A stretch of DNA of 64,000 nucleotides from Pictodentalium vernedei (GCA_031216915.1 JAUFNR010000078.1:62001-126000); one strand, 5' to 3'. Shown: positions 36,336 through 47,978, counted from the stretch's first letter. Numbers and translations: made by a program. Notes: a model not told the origin generated them from the sequence alone.

Positions 36336-37472
36336 GGTAGCCGTCAAGGGTGACAAATCACCCCCAAAAATCACCCCGATATAGTAACCATGGTAACATA
36401 TTACATTAACACAGCAACTGTTGGTATTATTTACTCAAATAATATAGATACGATTACCTGTATTTGATGACATGTCAAGTTTGGTTTCAAACAGGACAGG
36501 TAAAATTTCCAGTTCAAGGTCACTGTGACCTTGACCTTTGGCGCAATGACATAAAAATATGTAAGGTTCTTCCCCTCATCATGCTCAACCCACATGCCAT
36601 AATTTTAAGAGAGCTGAAACCAGCTCTAATCACTGAAATTACAATTTCCAGGTCACCGTGACTTGACCTTTGGCATAATAACCTAAAAGATAAATAGGAT
36701 CATACACAACTCAACCCATAGGCCAAGATTAGTATCGATCGGGCAAGAAAAATTTCAATTAAGAGAAATTAGCTCTGGTAAATATTTAAGGTCAAGGTCA
36801 CAGTGACCTTGACCTTTGGCACAATGATCCCAAAATAAATAGGGTTCCTTCTCTCATCATTCCTCACACAAATGCCAAGTTTGGCTTCAGTCGGCCAAGC
36901 AGAACTTTAATTACTGAGCGTAAACCAACACAGATAAAAATTAAAGTTCAAGGTCACTGAGACCTTGACCTCTGGCACAATGATCCCAAAATAAATAGGG
37001 TTCTTGCTCTCATAATGTCTAAACCACATGCCAAGTTGGGTTTCAGCTGGCCAAACGGAACTTTAATTACAGAGCGGAAACCAACACTGATAAAAATTGA
37101 AGTTCAAGGTCACTATGACCTTGACCTTTGGCACAATGATCCCAAACTGAATAGTGTTCCTTCTCTCATCATGGCTCATCCAAATCCCAAGTTTGGCTTC
37201 AGTCGGCCAAGAAGAACTTTAATTACAGAACGTAAACCAACACTGATAAAAATTAAGGTTCAAGACCACTGTGACCTTGAACTTTGGCACAATGAGGCCA
37301 AAATAAATAGGGTTCTTCCTCTCATCATGCCTAACCCACATGCCAAGTTGAGTTTCAGTTGGTCCAAGTGAAATTTTAGTTAGTGAGCAGAAACCATCTC
37401 TATCTAGAGATGGACGGATGAATGGACAGCCTCACTATAACCCCCTGAAATTTAAATTTTGGGGGAATAAAA
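36336..37472 (+). mobile_element. Second AGGTCA-palindrome satellite element (about 157-bp units)
   Basis: Six units of about 156-158 bp (skipping one partial) carry TTCAAGGTCACTGTGACC-like cores, followed by TTGACCTTTGGCAC and CAAAATAAATAGGGTT. Perfect AGGTCAnnnTGACCT palindromes lie at 36517-36531, 36795-36809 and 37107-37121; others carry single changes. A GATGGACGGATG run precedes the 3' hairpin (about 37441-37467, arms of C-run/GAAATTT and AAATTTT/G-run), followed by AATAAAA. It is related to, but clearly different from, 12549-13564. The left boundary is approximate. Confidence 0.75.
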
Positions 37473-38584
37473 ATTATGGATAAGAAATGGATTTGAAGGT
37501 AAGGTTACAAATGCCCCCAGGATAAATATGGGTCTTCCTCGCATCATGTCCACCACAATGTCAAGTTGAGTTTCGATTAGACCAACAGAATTTAAAATTA
37601 GAAAACAGAAACAAACTCTGATGGTTCTTCCTCTCGTCATTTCAAGTTTGGTTTAAATCAAGTTGTTTTAGATAAGATTTTGATATTGTTATCTCCCTTA
37701 ATTGGAAAAGTGCCCAGTTATTTTTAGTCATCAAAATTTGTTCATGTGTCTTTGCCTCGTTACAAGTTATAGGAGAGTGTCTCCCATAAATTGTAAAATG
37801 GTAAATGGTTAGAATAAATATTTTCTCTTCACAGATGATATACAGCACATCCATTGAATATGAAGTCTTTAAACTGAGGTACCTGCACTTCAGAGTAAAG
37901 CCCAAATGTGAGCTTCCAGCACTCTACCAGTTAAACACAATGTTAAACTCTGAGGGACAAATGGAACCCTTACATATGATTCCAGGGGAATGATTTGAAC
38001 AATCTTCTAAATCATCCTTACAAAGATGTCATGTATCAAAAATGGAAGCATTTGGAAAATCTGCTTGGAACAAAAAGACTTTTTAATGTTTTCCCCATTA
38101 CCAGTTGTGTTCAAACCTGAGTGCCCCATGGCAAGCCTATATATGACCCCAGGTGACTGATTTGAATAAATAAATTTGGAAATCATTCTTCCAAAGATGT
38201 TATGCGTCAAAAATGGAAGCACCTGCAACAGTGGTCTGAGAGAAAAATGTTAATGTTCTCTCTATCAGTCACAGATTTAAAACATGGTACCAATCAATGA
38301 CACTCCTAAATTTGATGCAAGATGCTAAGTTAAATGGCGTTCAATATCAATCAAGGAAGCATTTGAAGCAGTGATTCGGGATAGTGTTCAAATATTACCA
38401 AAAATGGCCGCTGACCTATTATTGGTTATTTGAGCTCACAATCTGATTTCAATGCCAATTCTGAATGTAATACCGTGCACCACTAGACGAATCGAGGCTT
38501 GGAAGAACTACATTAAACTGAACATATTTCACAGTGTTTACAGTCCATTCAATACTTGGTAAGTCGAGACTCGAAAAAACTACA
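37473..38584. repeat. Diverged satellite-like sequence, no gene seen
   Basis: Loosely repeated blocks (for example TGATTTGAA...AAATC and AAAAATGGAAGCA near 38045 and 38210) resemble the GAAGAAGATTTTTAAAG family but are too diverged to bound. A short direct repeat (CTACATTAAA..TGAACATATTT) occurs at about 38510 and 38580. Confidence 0.5.
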
Positions 38585-38735
38585 TTAAATTGAACATATT
38601 TAACAGTGTTAAACTCCATTCCAGTAAAATTACCAGTCGCACACACTTGGGTGGTAAACATGGCTCCCAGAGACACATTTATCACCCAAGTGCATGCAAC
38701 TGGTAATTTTTACTGTGACCTGAGTCAATGGAGTG
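38585..38735. mobile_element. Palindromic MITE-like hairpin
   Basis: Arms at about 38620-38660 and 38675-38716 pair over nearly 40 nt (CAGTAAAATTACCAGT with ACTGGTAATTTTTACTG, and ACTTGGGTG with CACCCAAGT). ACTCCATT/AATGGAGT extends the pairing on the outside. Family not identified. Confidence 0.65.
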
Positions 38736-38909
38736 CAACTTTCACTTTTCCGGTATGAACGGGCGATTGTCGAAAGTACATTCAATTGTAAGCTTTACAT
38801 GTCGGTTAACTTGCATAATTTCTGCACAAGAAAAACCTTGTATTATATGGGATGTATTCCATGTTACTAAACATTCTTTCAACAAGAAGAATGTTACTAA
38901 GGTAACACA

Positions 38910-39284
38910 TGCCCCCCCCCCCCCCCCCCCTGTGACCTTCACCTTGCAGATTTGGTGGAAACTATTATACGCAACACACCTTCTGACTGTCCTTAACATT
39001 TGTAAAAAGTTTAACAATTGTACTATGATTCGTTTCTGAGTTATGGCTGAGACACGAATATTGACCGATTTTTAGTGTGACCTTGAAACGTGACCTTGAC
39101 CTTGAAGGTACGAACCGAGCTATGGTGTGTGACACATCCTCCCATGGTCCTTTATAATTGTGTGAAGTTTGATGACTATGACCCTAACAGTTTTCGAGTT
39201 GTTGGCTCGGATACACACACATACGGACGGACACACGCACACTTCAATCACTATATGCCACCCGACTTAAGTCGGGGGACATAA
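38910..39284 (+). mobile_element. 3' part of another hairpin-ended repeat element
   Basis: After a poly-C run at 38912-38931, units with GTGACCTTGAAACGTGACC and GTGTGAAGTTTGATGACTATGACC lead to a CGGACGGACACACG run and a strong hairpin at 39252-39282 centred on CCCGACTTAAGTCGGG, followed by CATAAAAG. Same 3' design as the other elements, different sequence. Confidence 0.65.
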
Positions 39285-39837
39285 AAGTTTATTCAAATCA
39301 GAACCTTCATATAGAAGTTCTGTACCAAAAACTGATTGTACCTAATTTTGGTACAAAATGGCCACCAGCAGCCATCTTGAATTTTGGACCACACCCCAAA
39401 ACTCTCCTTCTCGTCCCAAGATGATAGCAAAAGTACTCAAGAAGTTTTGTGAAGATCGGTTCATAAATACAGCCTCCAGCCCTAGAAATATTGACATGTG
39501 CACTTACAATGTATAAGTAGCACTGAATAAATCAAAGTTCATCTAATTTGCATAATTTCTACACGAGAAAAAAGCCTGTATTATATGTGATGTATTCCAT
39601 GTTACTAAACATTCATACAAAAATTTATTCAAATCAGAACTTTCATACAGAAGTTCTGTACAAAAAACGGATTGCACTAATTTTAGTGCAAAATAGCTGC
39701 TGGTGGCCATCTTGAATTTTGGACCGCACCCAAAAACACTCGTTCTCATCTCACGGTGATAACAAAGGTACCCAAGAAGTTTCATAAAGATCGGTTCATA
39801 AATACTGCCTCTAGCCTGAGCCATAGTTGTGTACAAA

Positions 39838-41707
39838 CAAGAGGCCCCACGGGGCCTGAAGTGCTCATCTTGAACAGAACACAGTTTAAACAAAGTCCAA
39901 GAATGAGTCTACATTAAGCAAGACATCTCCATAGGCTACACCGTCAATCCTTGAGTCCCTCTGGAGTGACAAAAATAATCTGGGTGTCATGCCTTTTCTT
40001 CAGTTGATCATAAAGGAAAATGTAGAGCTCCCCTATGAAGCCCCTTGATACAACCTATGTGGATTAATCTTAGTCACACACCTCTAGAGGGTACTGAATA
40101 CAAACTTTTGAATTCTTCAGCAAAATGGCCAATTCTGGCTCCCATAGACACAGTTGAATCTGACTTCCCTAGAAATGTTGTGTAACGAATATGAAAGCAT
40201 TCTGACTGTTGGATCTAAAGAAGAGAAATTGTAAAGAAATTTCTTTGAATTACACTAAGTTTAAATTTGGGCTACCATAGCGAGCCCAAATATTAACCTA
40301 TGGATCCGATTTGAACAAACTTGAATCTGCCCCCCCCCCCCCCCTCCCCCAGAGATGTTGTATACCAAATGTGAAAGCATTCTGAGGAGTGGATCTGAAG
40401 AAGAAGATTTTTGAAGAAATTCCCACATAGTGTACTATGTTAAACTGGAATCTGCCCCCCCACCCCACCCCACCCATCCCTAGAGATGTTGTATACCAAA
40501 TATGAAAGCATTCTGACTGGTGGATCTGAAGAAGAAGATTTTTAAAGGAATTTCTTCATATTGCACTAAGTAAAAATTTGGGCTACCATAGTGAGCCCAA
40601 ATATATACCTAGGGATCTGATTTGAACAAACTTGAATCTGACCCCTTTAGAGATGTTGCATACCAAATATCAAAGCATTCTGACTGGTGGATCTGAAGGG
40701 AAAGATTTTTTTAAATTACCCTCCATATTGAACAAAGATAAAATTTGGTCTTCCGTAGGAAGCCCAAATATTAACCTAGGGACTTGGTTTCAACAATCTT
40801 GAATCTGACCCTCATAACAATGATGTATACCAAACATTAAAAGATTCTGACTGGTGGTTCTGAAGAAGAAGATTTTTAAAGAATATTCCCCATATTACTC
40901 TCCTGTAGAGAGCCCAAATATGAACCAATGAGCTTTATTTCAACAAACTTTTATCTGACCCCCCTATGAATGGTGTATACCAAATATCAAAAGATTCTGA
41001 TGACTGGTTCTGGAGAAAAGATTTTTTTAAATTTTTGCAAATATGCTTACTCAGCATTTTTTCGATACCCATTACAGAACACCCTAACACAACCGATGGC
41101 AATTTTTTTTACCATTCAATGCTACTGGTCCTAAGGATACTTCATACCAAATAACAGCTCTCTGTTCCATCTGGTTTGGGAAATATGGGTGTTTGAAAAT
41201 ATTTCTATTTTTAGCTCCCAGGGTTTCCATGGGGATGCGGGAATTTTTTTTTTTGCATGGGTCAAGTACTTATGACCCAATAATACCACAAACCAAATTT
41301 GGTTCATACCAGACCATCGGTTCAGAAACTAGAAATTTTGGGCGGGGCCACAAATCTTACCCCACCTATTACAAAGCCAAATATTACTTGATGAACTTCG
41401 TTTGAACAAACTTGATTCTACACCTCATATGGAAGCTCCATAGCAAATATCAAGTCATTGTACACACTGGTTCTTGAGAAGAAGATTTTAAAAATATTTT
41501 GGAGCATTTTCCCACACTCCCTCCCTATGAGGCTGGGCATGTTGAGTTGAACAAAAATGGAATGCCCCTTTGGGACCATCACTCACACGAAATGTCACTT
41601 GAATTGGCCCAGTGGCTTTGGAGGAGAAGACCAAAACATGGTGTTGACGGACGACGGACGGAAAGTGATGAGATTACCTGAGCTTGACTTTGTCAAGATG
41701 AGTTAAA
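39838..41707 (+). mobile_element. Helentron-like satellite element, GAGGCCCCACGGGGCC family, copy 1
   Basis: The 5' end is CAAGAGGCCCCACGGGGCCT (perfect 7-bp palindrome, 39842-39857), then TGCTCATCTTGA. The 3' end is a GACGGACGACGGACGG run and a hairpin at 41676-41704 whose right arm GTCAAGATGAG is the inverse of the 5' motif, then TTAAAAA. The body has units of about 166 bp with TTGAACAAACTTGAATCTGA and TCTGAAGAAGAAGATTTTTA. The boundaries are fixed by the interrupted host unit on both sides. No target duplication beyond A residues, which fits Helitron-type insertion. Non-coding. Confidence 0.85.
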
Positions 41708-42042
41708 AACTGATGAGACCTAACTTCGGTACTAAATGGCCACTGGCAGCCATCATGAATTTTGGACCGCACCCAGAAATACTCGTTCTCGTCCCAAGGT
41801 GATAACAAAGGTACTCAAGAAGTTTTGTGAAGATCGGTTCATAAATACAGCCCCAAGCTCGAACCGTATTGACATGTGTACTTACTGTGTGTAAGTAGCA
41901 CTGAAAAAATCAAAGTTCATCTAATTTGCATAATTTCTGCACAAGAAAAAAACCTGTATTATATATGATGTATTCGATGTTACTAAACATTCAGACAAAA
42001 ATTTATTCAAATCAGAACTTTCATACAGAAGTTCTGTACAAA

Positions 42043-42356
42043 CTAGAAAGCACTGTCACAGTGCCGAAGCTGCGACGTTTCCTGCAATGCCATTGATGTT
42101 TTAAAACTCATTGGTGACAAAAAAACTCATTGGTGACAAACAAAACTTGTTGGTGACAAGTCCATAAATGTGACAGAAATTATCCGAATGACATGCACTA
42201 TTGAGGTGTAGAAATCATGAAGATACACTTGCATACCAAGTATGGTGCCATTCCATCAAGTATGTTAGGAGTTATGATGTTTTTTAAACTCGTTGGTGAC
42301 AGACCGACCGACAGATAGACCAACATTGCCACATGCAGAGCTGCTCATTGCAGCAA
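42043..42356 (+). mobile_element. Miniature hairpin-ended element (about 314 bp)
   Basis: The 5' palindrome GCACTGTCACAGTGC is perfect (42050-42064) and followed by GAAGCTGC. The 3' end has a GACCGACCGACAG run and the hairpin GCTGC...GCAGC (42340-42354), then AAAA. It contains only short repeats (AACTCATTGGTGACA three to four times) and no satellite. Inserted at the same GTACAAA/AACTGATT site type as the element at 39838. Confidence 0.8.
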
Positions 42357-42590
42357 AAACTGATTGCACTAACTAAAGTACAAAATGGCTACTGGTGGTC
42401 ATCTCGAATTTAGACTGCACCCAAAGACACTTTTTCTCGTCCCATGGTGATAACAAAGGTACTCAAGAATTTTCGTAAAGATTGGTTCATAAATATGGCC
42501 TCTAGCCCGAGGCATATTGAATTGTTGATGGCCAGATGGACGACGGGCCATGGTATAACCTCAAATTTGACTTACGTCAAAGCTGAGCTA

Positions 42591-43190
42591 ATAAAATGTG
42601 GTTTATGAATCTTTACAAAATGCTTACCATTGTCATCCGCGTGCCCACAATCGGCCCTTTGTGGTGACTGGTTCTGATCATCGGTTGAACACTAGTTCGG
42701 GAGATGAAGATTTGTGTACTGTTTTCCCCATTTTCCAGAGTGTTAAAATGTGAGAGTGGCAAAAGATGCTTAACCTTCTGCACACTGATGTCAAAAATCA
42801 AAATTTCAATCTGAATATATTTCCCATAATGCCACTACTAATTTAATCCATTCAATCTTGTTTGACGGATCTCAATGATTTATCATAGTTGCATCAGGGG
42901 AAATATTTGTTACTTGAAAGTTTGGTAATTTGACAACAGAATGCGAAGTTAAATTTGAAGAAACCCATAAATCATCCTGTATTAAACATGGAAGCATTTG
43001 GAACTGTGGTTTGAGAGAATAAGATTTTTTTTAACCTCTTCTGCATCACTAACAGTGTTAGATTATGAATTACTGATGATGAGAAAAAATCCTCCAAAGG
43101 CTGAAATGTCCCCTCACTGAAATCAGTGAATGTAACTGGTGCTCCAAGAGCTGAAAATTTCTAACTGAAGGGCAGAACCCAGGAAAATTT
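42591..43190. other. Intronic stretch, no feature seen
   Basis: AT-rich diverged sequence with a few words shared with the GAAGAAGATTTTT family. No coding signal. Confidence 0.45.
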
Positions 43191-43560
43191 GAGTGAAAGG
43201 TCACTGCAACCTTGACCTTTGGCACAATAACCTCAAAATAAATAAGATTTTTCCTGTCATCATACCCAACCCACATGTTAAGCTTCATTGTGATCAGCCT
43301 GGTGGAACTATAAGTAGAGAGAGGAAACCAGGAAAATTTGTAAGTTAATGATCACTGTGACCCTGAACTTCAGAGCAATGAACCCAAAATAAATAGGGTT
43401 CTCCCTCTCATCATACCCATTCCATATCTCAAGTTTGGTTCTGATCAGCTGAGTTGAACTTCTATCAGAGAGAGTAAATGAATTCCATCATAGCTATATC
43501 CTGCACAATGGCATGTTTTTCTCCTCCCTTCCCCAATAAAGGGGGGGGGGGGAGGGGGCA
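43191..43560 (+). repeat. Fragment of the AGGTCA satellite (two decayed units) plus poly-G
   Basis: AAGGTCACTGCAACCTTGACC near 43197 and ATCACTGTGACCCTGAACTT near 43349, about 155 bp apart, with CAAAATAAATAGGGTT-like words, show two decayed units of the family at 36336-37472. A G-run follows at about 43542. Confidence 0.7.
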
Positions 43561-43919
43561 GCACAAGGATCTTAACACTGCCTCACCCTAGTCAGCAATC
43601 ACATGGAATGTCACTGGAAACAAGAGTTTGGGAGCAGAAGACAAATATATTAGGACTGACTAGGACAATGATGGATGGATGAATGGATGATGGATAAAAT
43701 GTGATCAGTACAGCATAGGCAGATTTAATTTACACTACTGATTGAGGTTGAATGCCAAATATCAAATCACTTCAGCTAGAAATTTGATAAGACTGTTCAG
43801 TACTTTTCCCTTTACCAACAATATTAGATGGATGTCCTAATGGGGTGCCTCTTTCAGAAACTGATAGCAGTTTTAGCGGAACTGATTTCACTACTACCCA
43901 GGAAGCATCATACCAAATA

Positions 43920-44258
43920 GTGTTTATTTATTTAGCTTTAACAACACTTTCAACAGCGAGAGTCATCTCATGTCAGACAGTTTTACAGGTGGAAGATGCA
44001 GGAGTACCTCTAGAGAACCACCAAGCAGCTGTGAGCAACTGGCAGACTCTCCACTTACTAACTCAGGATAAGCAGGGTTAGATGTGGTACCATTAACGAG
44101 TAGTACTCCATAGTACACAACACATCTGTGCCCCACCATTGGCAATCAGGATTAAGTGCCTTGCCCAAAAACACAGCACAGTTACTGCTGGTTGGGATCA
44201 AACTTTGGACCTTTCAGTCTGAAGTCTATTGCCCTAACCACAGAGACATCATACAGTA
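43920..44258 (-). mobile_element. tRNA-headed SINE sharing its body with the 5S-headed SINE
   Basis: On the minus strand from about 44258: TCTGTGGTTAGGGCAATAG (box A-like) and CAAAGTTTGATCCCAACC (box B-like), then GTGTTTTTGGGCAAGGCACT and the same body as 11885-12245, including the CATCTTCCACCTGTAAAACT tail and a TTTAAAGC end. tRNA-derived, polymerase III type. Confidence 0.75.
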
Positions 44259-44471
44259 AATTCCACTCTCATGCAGTTTGGGAAATATGAGTGTTGTAAT
44301 TTCTTTAGCTCCTGGGGTTCTCAATTACTTAGCATAAATCAAGGATAATAATGAATACCAAATTTGGTGAAAATCTGCCAACCAGTTATGAAATTGAAAT
44401 TCTGGACTGGGCCATAAATCATGCCCCTCCTGAGAAAAGTCCAAATAATGAGCGAGAAACTTTTTTTTTAA

Positions 44472-44715
44472 CCCTTTACCTAACATGAAAAGCAGACGAC
44501 ACTTGCAAAAAAAAATTCTTGAAAACTAATTTTTTTCATTTTTTTGTCTCCAAAACATGGGTTATGACCCCTCATTGGGACGAGCTCAATGAGCTCGTTC
44601 TAAAGAGGGGTCATAACCTATGTTTTTGAGACAAAAAATGAAAAAAATAATGAAAATTAATTGGCGATTTTTGTGAATAGCGCTGACCGTTTTGGCCATT
44701 ACGTTGGGTAACAGG
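44472..44715. mobile_element. 244-bp palindromic TTAA MITE, second copy
   Basis: TTAA at 44468-44471 and 44716-44719; ends CCCTTTACCTAACATG and inverse GTTGGGTAACAGG. Exactly 244 bp, like the copy at 21377-21620, with the same palindromic core around GAGCTCAATGAGCTC. Close in sequence to that copy. Confidence 0.9.
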
Positions 44716-45059
44716 TTAAGCCAACTTGAATTTTGTTCAATGAAGGAAGTGACATAAAATATCTCAAAGCACTGTGACTTCCAAGTTTTATGAGATTATG
44801 TTTAAAAGACTTTTAAGCTTTTTGGGGAATTGCCCCAGACCTTGGGGGGTTAGTAACTTTTAATGAACAAACATTGATGGGCATCCCCCCAAAAATTTGT
44901 GCCAAATTTGGTTGCATTTTGTGGTTCTGAAGCAGATGGAAATGTAGAAGTTAACAGACAACATACGATAGTTGCCAAATGATGGCAATTGCCAACACTA
45001 AATTTCAGTCATGCAAACTAAAAGTCCTTTAACTTCCAGCATTAAAGCACTTCACAACA

Positions 45060-46742
45060 CAAGGGGACCCACGGGCCTGAAGCGCTCATCTTGTACAGAA
45101 CACAATTTAAACAGAGTCCAAGAATGAGTCTACATTAAGCAAGCCATCTCCATAGGCTACACTGTCAATCCTTGAGTCCCTCAGGAGTGACAAAAATAAT
45201 CTGGGCATCATGCCTTTTCTTCAGTTGATCATAAGTAAAATGTAGAGCTCCCCTATGAAGCCCCTTGATACAACCTATGTGGATTAATCTTAGTACCTCT
45301 AGATCTAGGGTACTGAATACAAAATTTTTAATTCTTCAGCAAAATGGCCAATTCCGGCTCCCATAGAGAGCCCAAATATTAACCCAGGCTCTTGATTTAA
45401 ACATAGTTAAAACTGACTTCCCTAGAGATGTTGTGTACCGAATATGAAAGCATTCTGACTGTTGGATCTGAAGAAGAGAAATTGTAAAGAAATTTCTTCG
45501 AATTGCACTAAGTTCAAATTTGGGCTACCATAGCGAGCCCAAATATTAACCTATGGATCCGATTTGAACAAACTTGAATCTGAACCCCCTAGAGATGTTG
45601 TATACCAAATGTGAAAGCATTCTGACAAGTGAATATGAAGAAGATTTTTGAAGAAATTCCCTCATATTGTACTAAGTTAAATTTCATGTTCCCATATGGA
45701 GCCCAAATATTAACCTAGGCACTCGACTTGAATAACCTGGAATCTGACCCCCTAGAGATGTTGTATCCCAAATATAAAAGCATTCCGACTGGCGGATCTG
45801 AAGAAGAAGATTTTTAAAGAAATTTCCTCATATTGCACTAGGTAAAAATTTGGGCTACCATAGTGAGCCCAAATATATACCTAGGGATCTGATTTGAACA
45901 AACTTGAATCTGACCCCCATAGAGATGTTGCATACCAAATATCAAAGCATTCTGACTAATGGATCTGAAGAAGAAGATTTTTTTAAATTACCCTCCATAT
46001 TGAACAAAGATAAAATTTGGGCTTCCGTAGGAAGCCCAAATATTAACCTAGGAACTTGGTTTGAACAATCTAGAATCTGACCCTCATAACAATGATGTAT
46101 ACCAAATATTACAAGATTCTGACTGGTGGTTCTGAAGAAGAAGATTTTTAAAGAATATTCCCCATATTACCCTGTGTTAAAACTTTGGGCTCCTGTAGAG
46201 AGCCCAAATATGAACCAATAAGCTTTATTTCAACAAACTTTTATCTGACCCCACTATGAATGCTGTATACCAAATATCAAAAGATTCTGATGGTTGGTTC
46301 TGGAGAAAAGATTTTAAAAAATTTTTGCAAATATGCTGACTCAGCATTTTTTCGATGCCCATTAGAGAACACCCTAACATAACCGATGGCAATTTTTTTT
46401 TACCATTCAATTCTACTGGTCATAAGGATACTTCATACCAAATAAAAGCTCTCTGTTCCGTGGGGTTTGGGAAATATGGGTGTTTGAATATATTTTTATT
46501 TTTAGCTCCCAGGGTTCCCATGGGGATGCGGGAATTTTTTTTTGCATGGGTCAAGTACTTATGACCCAATACTACCACAAACCAAATTTGGTTCATACCG
46601 GACCATCGGTTCAGAAAATAGAAATTTTGGGCGGGGCCAAAAATCTTACCCCCTCCTATTACAAAGCCAAATTTTACTTCACGACGACGGACGGAGAGCG
46701 ATGAGATTAGCTCAGCTTGACTTTGTCAAGATGAGCTAAAAA
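45060..46742 (+). mobile_element. Helentron-like satellite element, copy 2 of the 39838 family
   Basis: The 5' end is CAAGGGGACCCACGGGCCTG, then CGCTCATCTTG. The 3' hairpin arms AGCTCAGCTTGAC (46709-46721) and GTCAAGATGAGCT (46725-46737) pair with one mismatch, loop TTT, then AAAAA, after ACGACGACGGACGG. TTGAACAAACTTG-type starts lie at 45564, 45728, 45894, 46061 and 46229, spacing 164-168 bp. The non-satellite tail (46340-46680) is shared with copy 1 and with 17420-17700. Confidence 0.85.
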
Positions 46743-47330
46743 TGGTTTAGTATGGCTGGCAAATCATCAGGTGCCTTATCCCCTTCCTATCATCATGGCA
46801 CAGGAATGTAATGCCTTAATTGCACTTCACCCCTTCACCACCCATCTTCCCCTCTCTCCCTGGATAGTTTAAACGTTTCCTAAACCAACTGGTTTGTGAA
46901 TAAGTCCGCAAATCTATACTGACTAGGCCACAGATGTATAATTTGATTCAGTCTACCCACCTACTCTAGGTGGATACAATGACCCCTTACCCCTGTAGTG
47001 AAACCTTTGTTTGAATGGTTACTCGTCCACACCAGGAAGCTCAACTGATCCCTTGGCCTTAAGATGCTGGGTTACTGGACTATGACTCCACCTGTAGCTG
47101 ACAGACTTTTGTCTCACCACCATTCCTAACTACAGCAAGAGTGTAGAACAGGATGTGCAATGAACAATAGCATTATTTGCCAATGAATAAAAACTCAAGA
47201 AATCTACTCTTGGAATTAAGAATACCCTCCCCCCCCCCCCCTCCCCAAATCTGGAACATGCTGGGCTTACTCTAATCAGCAGCAACATAGCAAGTTCCCT
47301 CATCATCCTATAGATAAAATTAGAAAAATT
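46743..47330. other. Intronic stretch, no gene seen
   Basis: No repeat family recognised except a C-run at about 47229-47243. No coding signal. Confidence 0.45.
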
Positions 47331-47334
47331 TTAA

Positions 47335-47578
47335 CCCTTTACCTAACACTGTATTTTTTAAAAAATAAATAAAATTTCATATTTTTCAAAAACAAATTTC
47401 ATAATTTTTCAATAAAACCATACAAATATGGATATCATTAGAACCAGCTTGTTATGCTAGTTCTAAAGATATTTATATTTGTATGGTTGTACTGAGTAAC
47501 TTCGGAAATATTTTAGGCTGTGGTAGGCCTAATCTGGTTAATTTTCAGGCCATTTTTAACAATATGTTAGGTAACGGG
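47335..47578. mobile_element. 244-bp TTAA MITE with diverged interior
   Basis: TTAA at 47331-47334 and 47579-47582; ends CCCTTTACCTAACACTG and inverse GTTAGGTAACGGG. Length is again exactly 244 bp, but the core differs (palindrome ACCATACAAATAT...ATATTTGTATGGT), so it is a separate subfamily. Confidence 0.85.
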
Positions 47579-47726
47579 TTAATAAAACTTTCCAAGCTTG
47601 GATGAAGTTATGAATTATGGAGTTGCTGTCCACAAATTGAGCCCTGTAAAAGTCCTGCTCATGATACACTGTTAGGTTCGAAATTTGTGTGAGAGGAAAC
47701 CAGCATTAATGCTAAATTAGGTTTAT

Positions 47727-47978
47727 GTTTGTTTGTTTATTAGGGGTTTAATGATGCTTTCAGCAGCCAGTTTTACAGGTGGAAGAAGCCAGAGTACTCG
47801 GAGAGAAAGAAAATTATATCATGTAACCGCTCGGTGGAACGAGCTCAACGAGCTTGTTCCAAAGAGGGGTCACATGATATGGTTTTGTTAAAAATTTTGG
47901 AAGAATAATATTTTTTTCAGCTGCTGAATTTGCATTTTACGCAGGCGGATGTGGCCGATTTGTTGGGTAAAGGGTTAA
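47727..47978. mobile_element. SINE tail abutting a truncated TTAA MITE
   Basis: 47727-47812 is the 3' body of the SINE family (CAGTTTTACAGGTGGAAGA, minus orientation). Directly after it the right half of a TTAA palindromic element (ACGAGCTCAACGAGCTTGTT core, end GTTGGGTAAAGGG then TTAA at 47975-47978) begins. The left end of the MITE is missing. Confidence 0.65.

Larger units (their letters stand above)
39285..42590 (+). mobile_element. GGTACCCAAGAAG satellite element, interrupted twice
   Basis: Same unit family as 9463-11342, seen at 39290-39837, 41708-42042 and 42357-42590. It ends with a decayed hairpin (CAAATTTGAC, TTACG, GTCAAAGCTGAGCTA at about 42571-42593). Two other elements (39838-41707 and 42043-42356) have inserted, both at GTACAAA/AACTGAT in two different units; the joined flanks match the intact site seen near 10170 and 39660. 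Confidence 0.8.

Noticed and set aside
37015-37371. 118-codon plus-strand open frame
   Set aside because: Composed of repeated AGGTCA satellite monomers.
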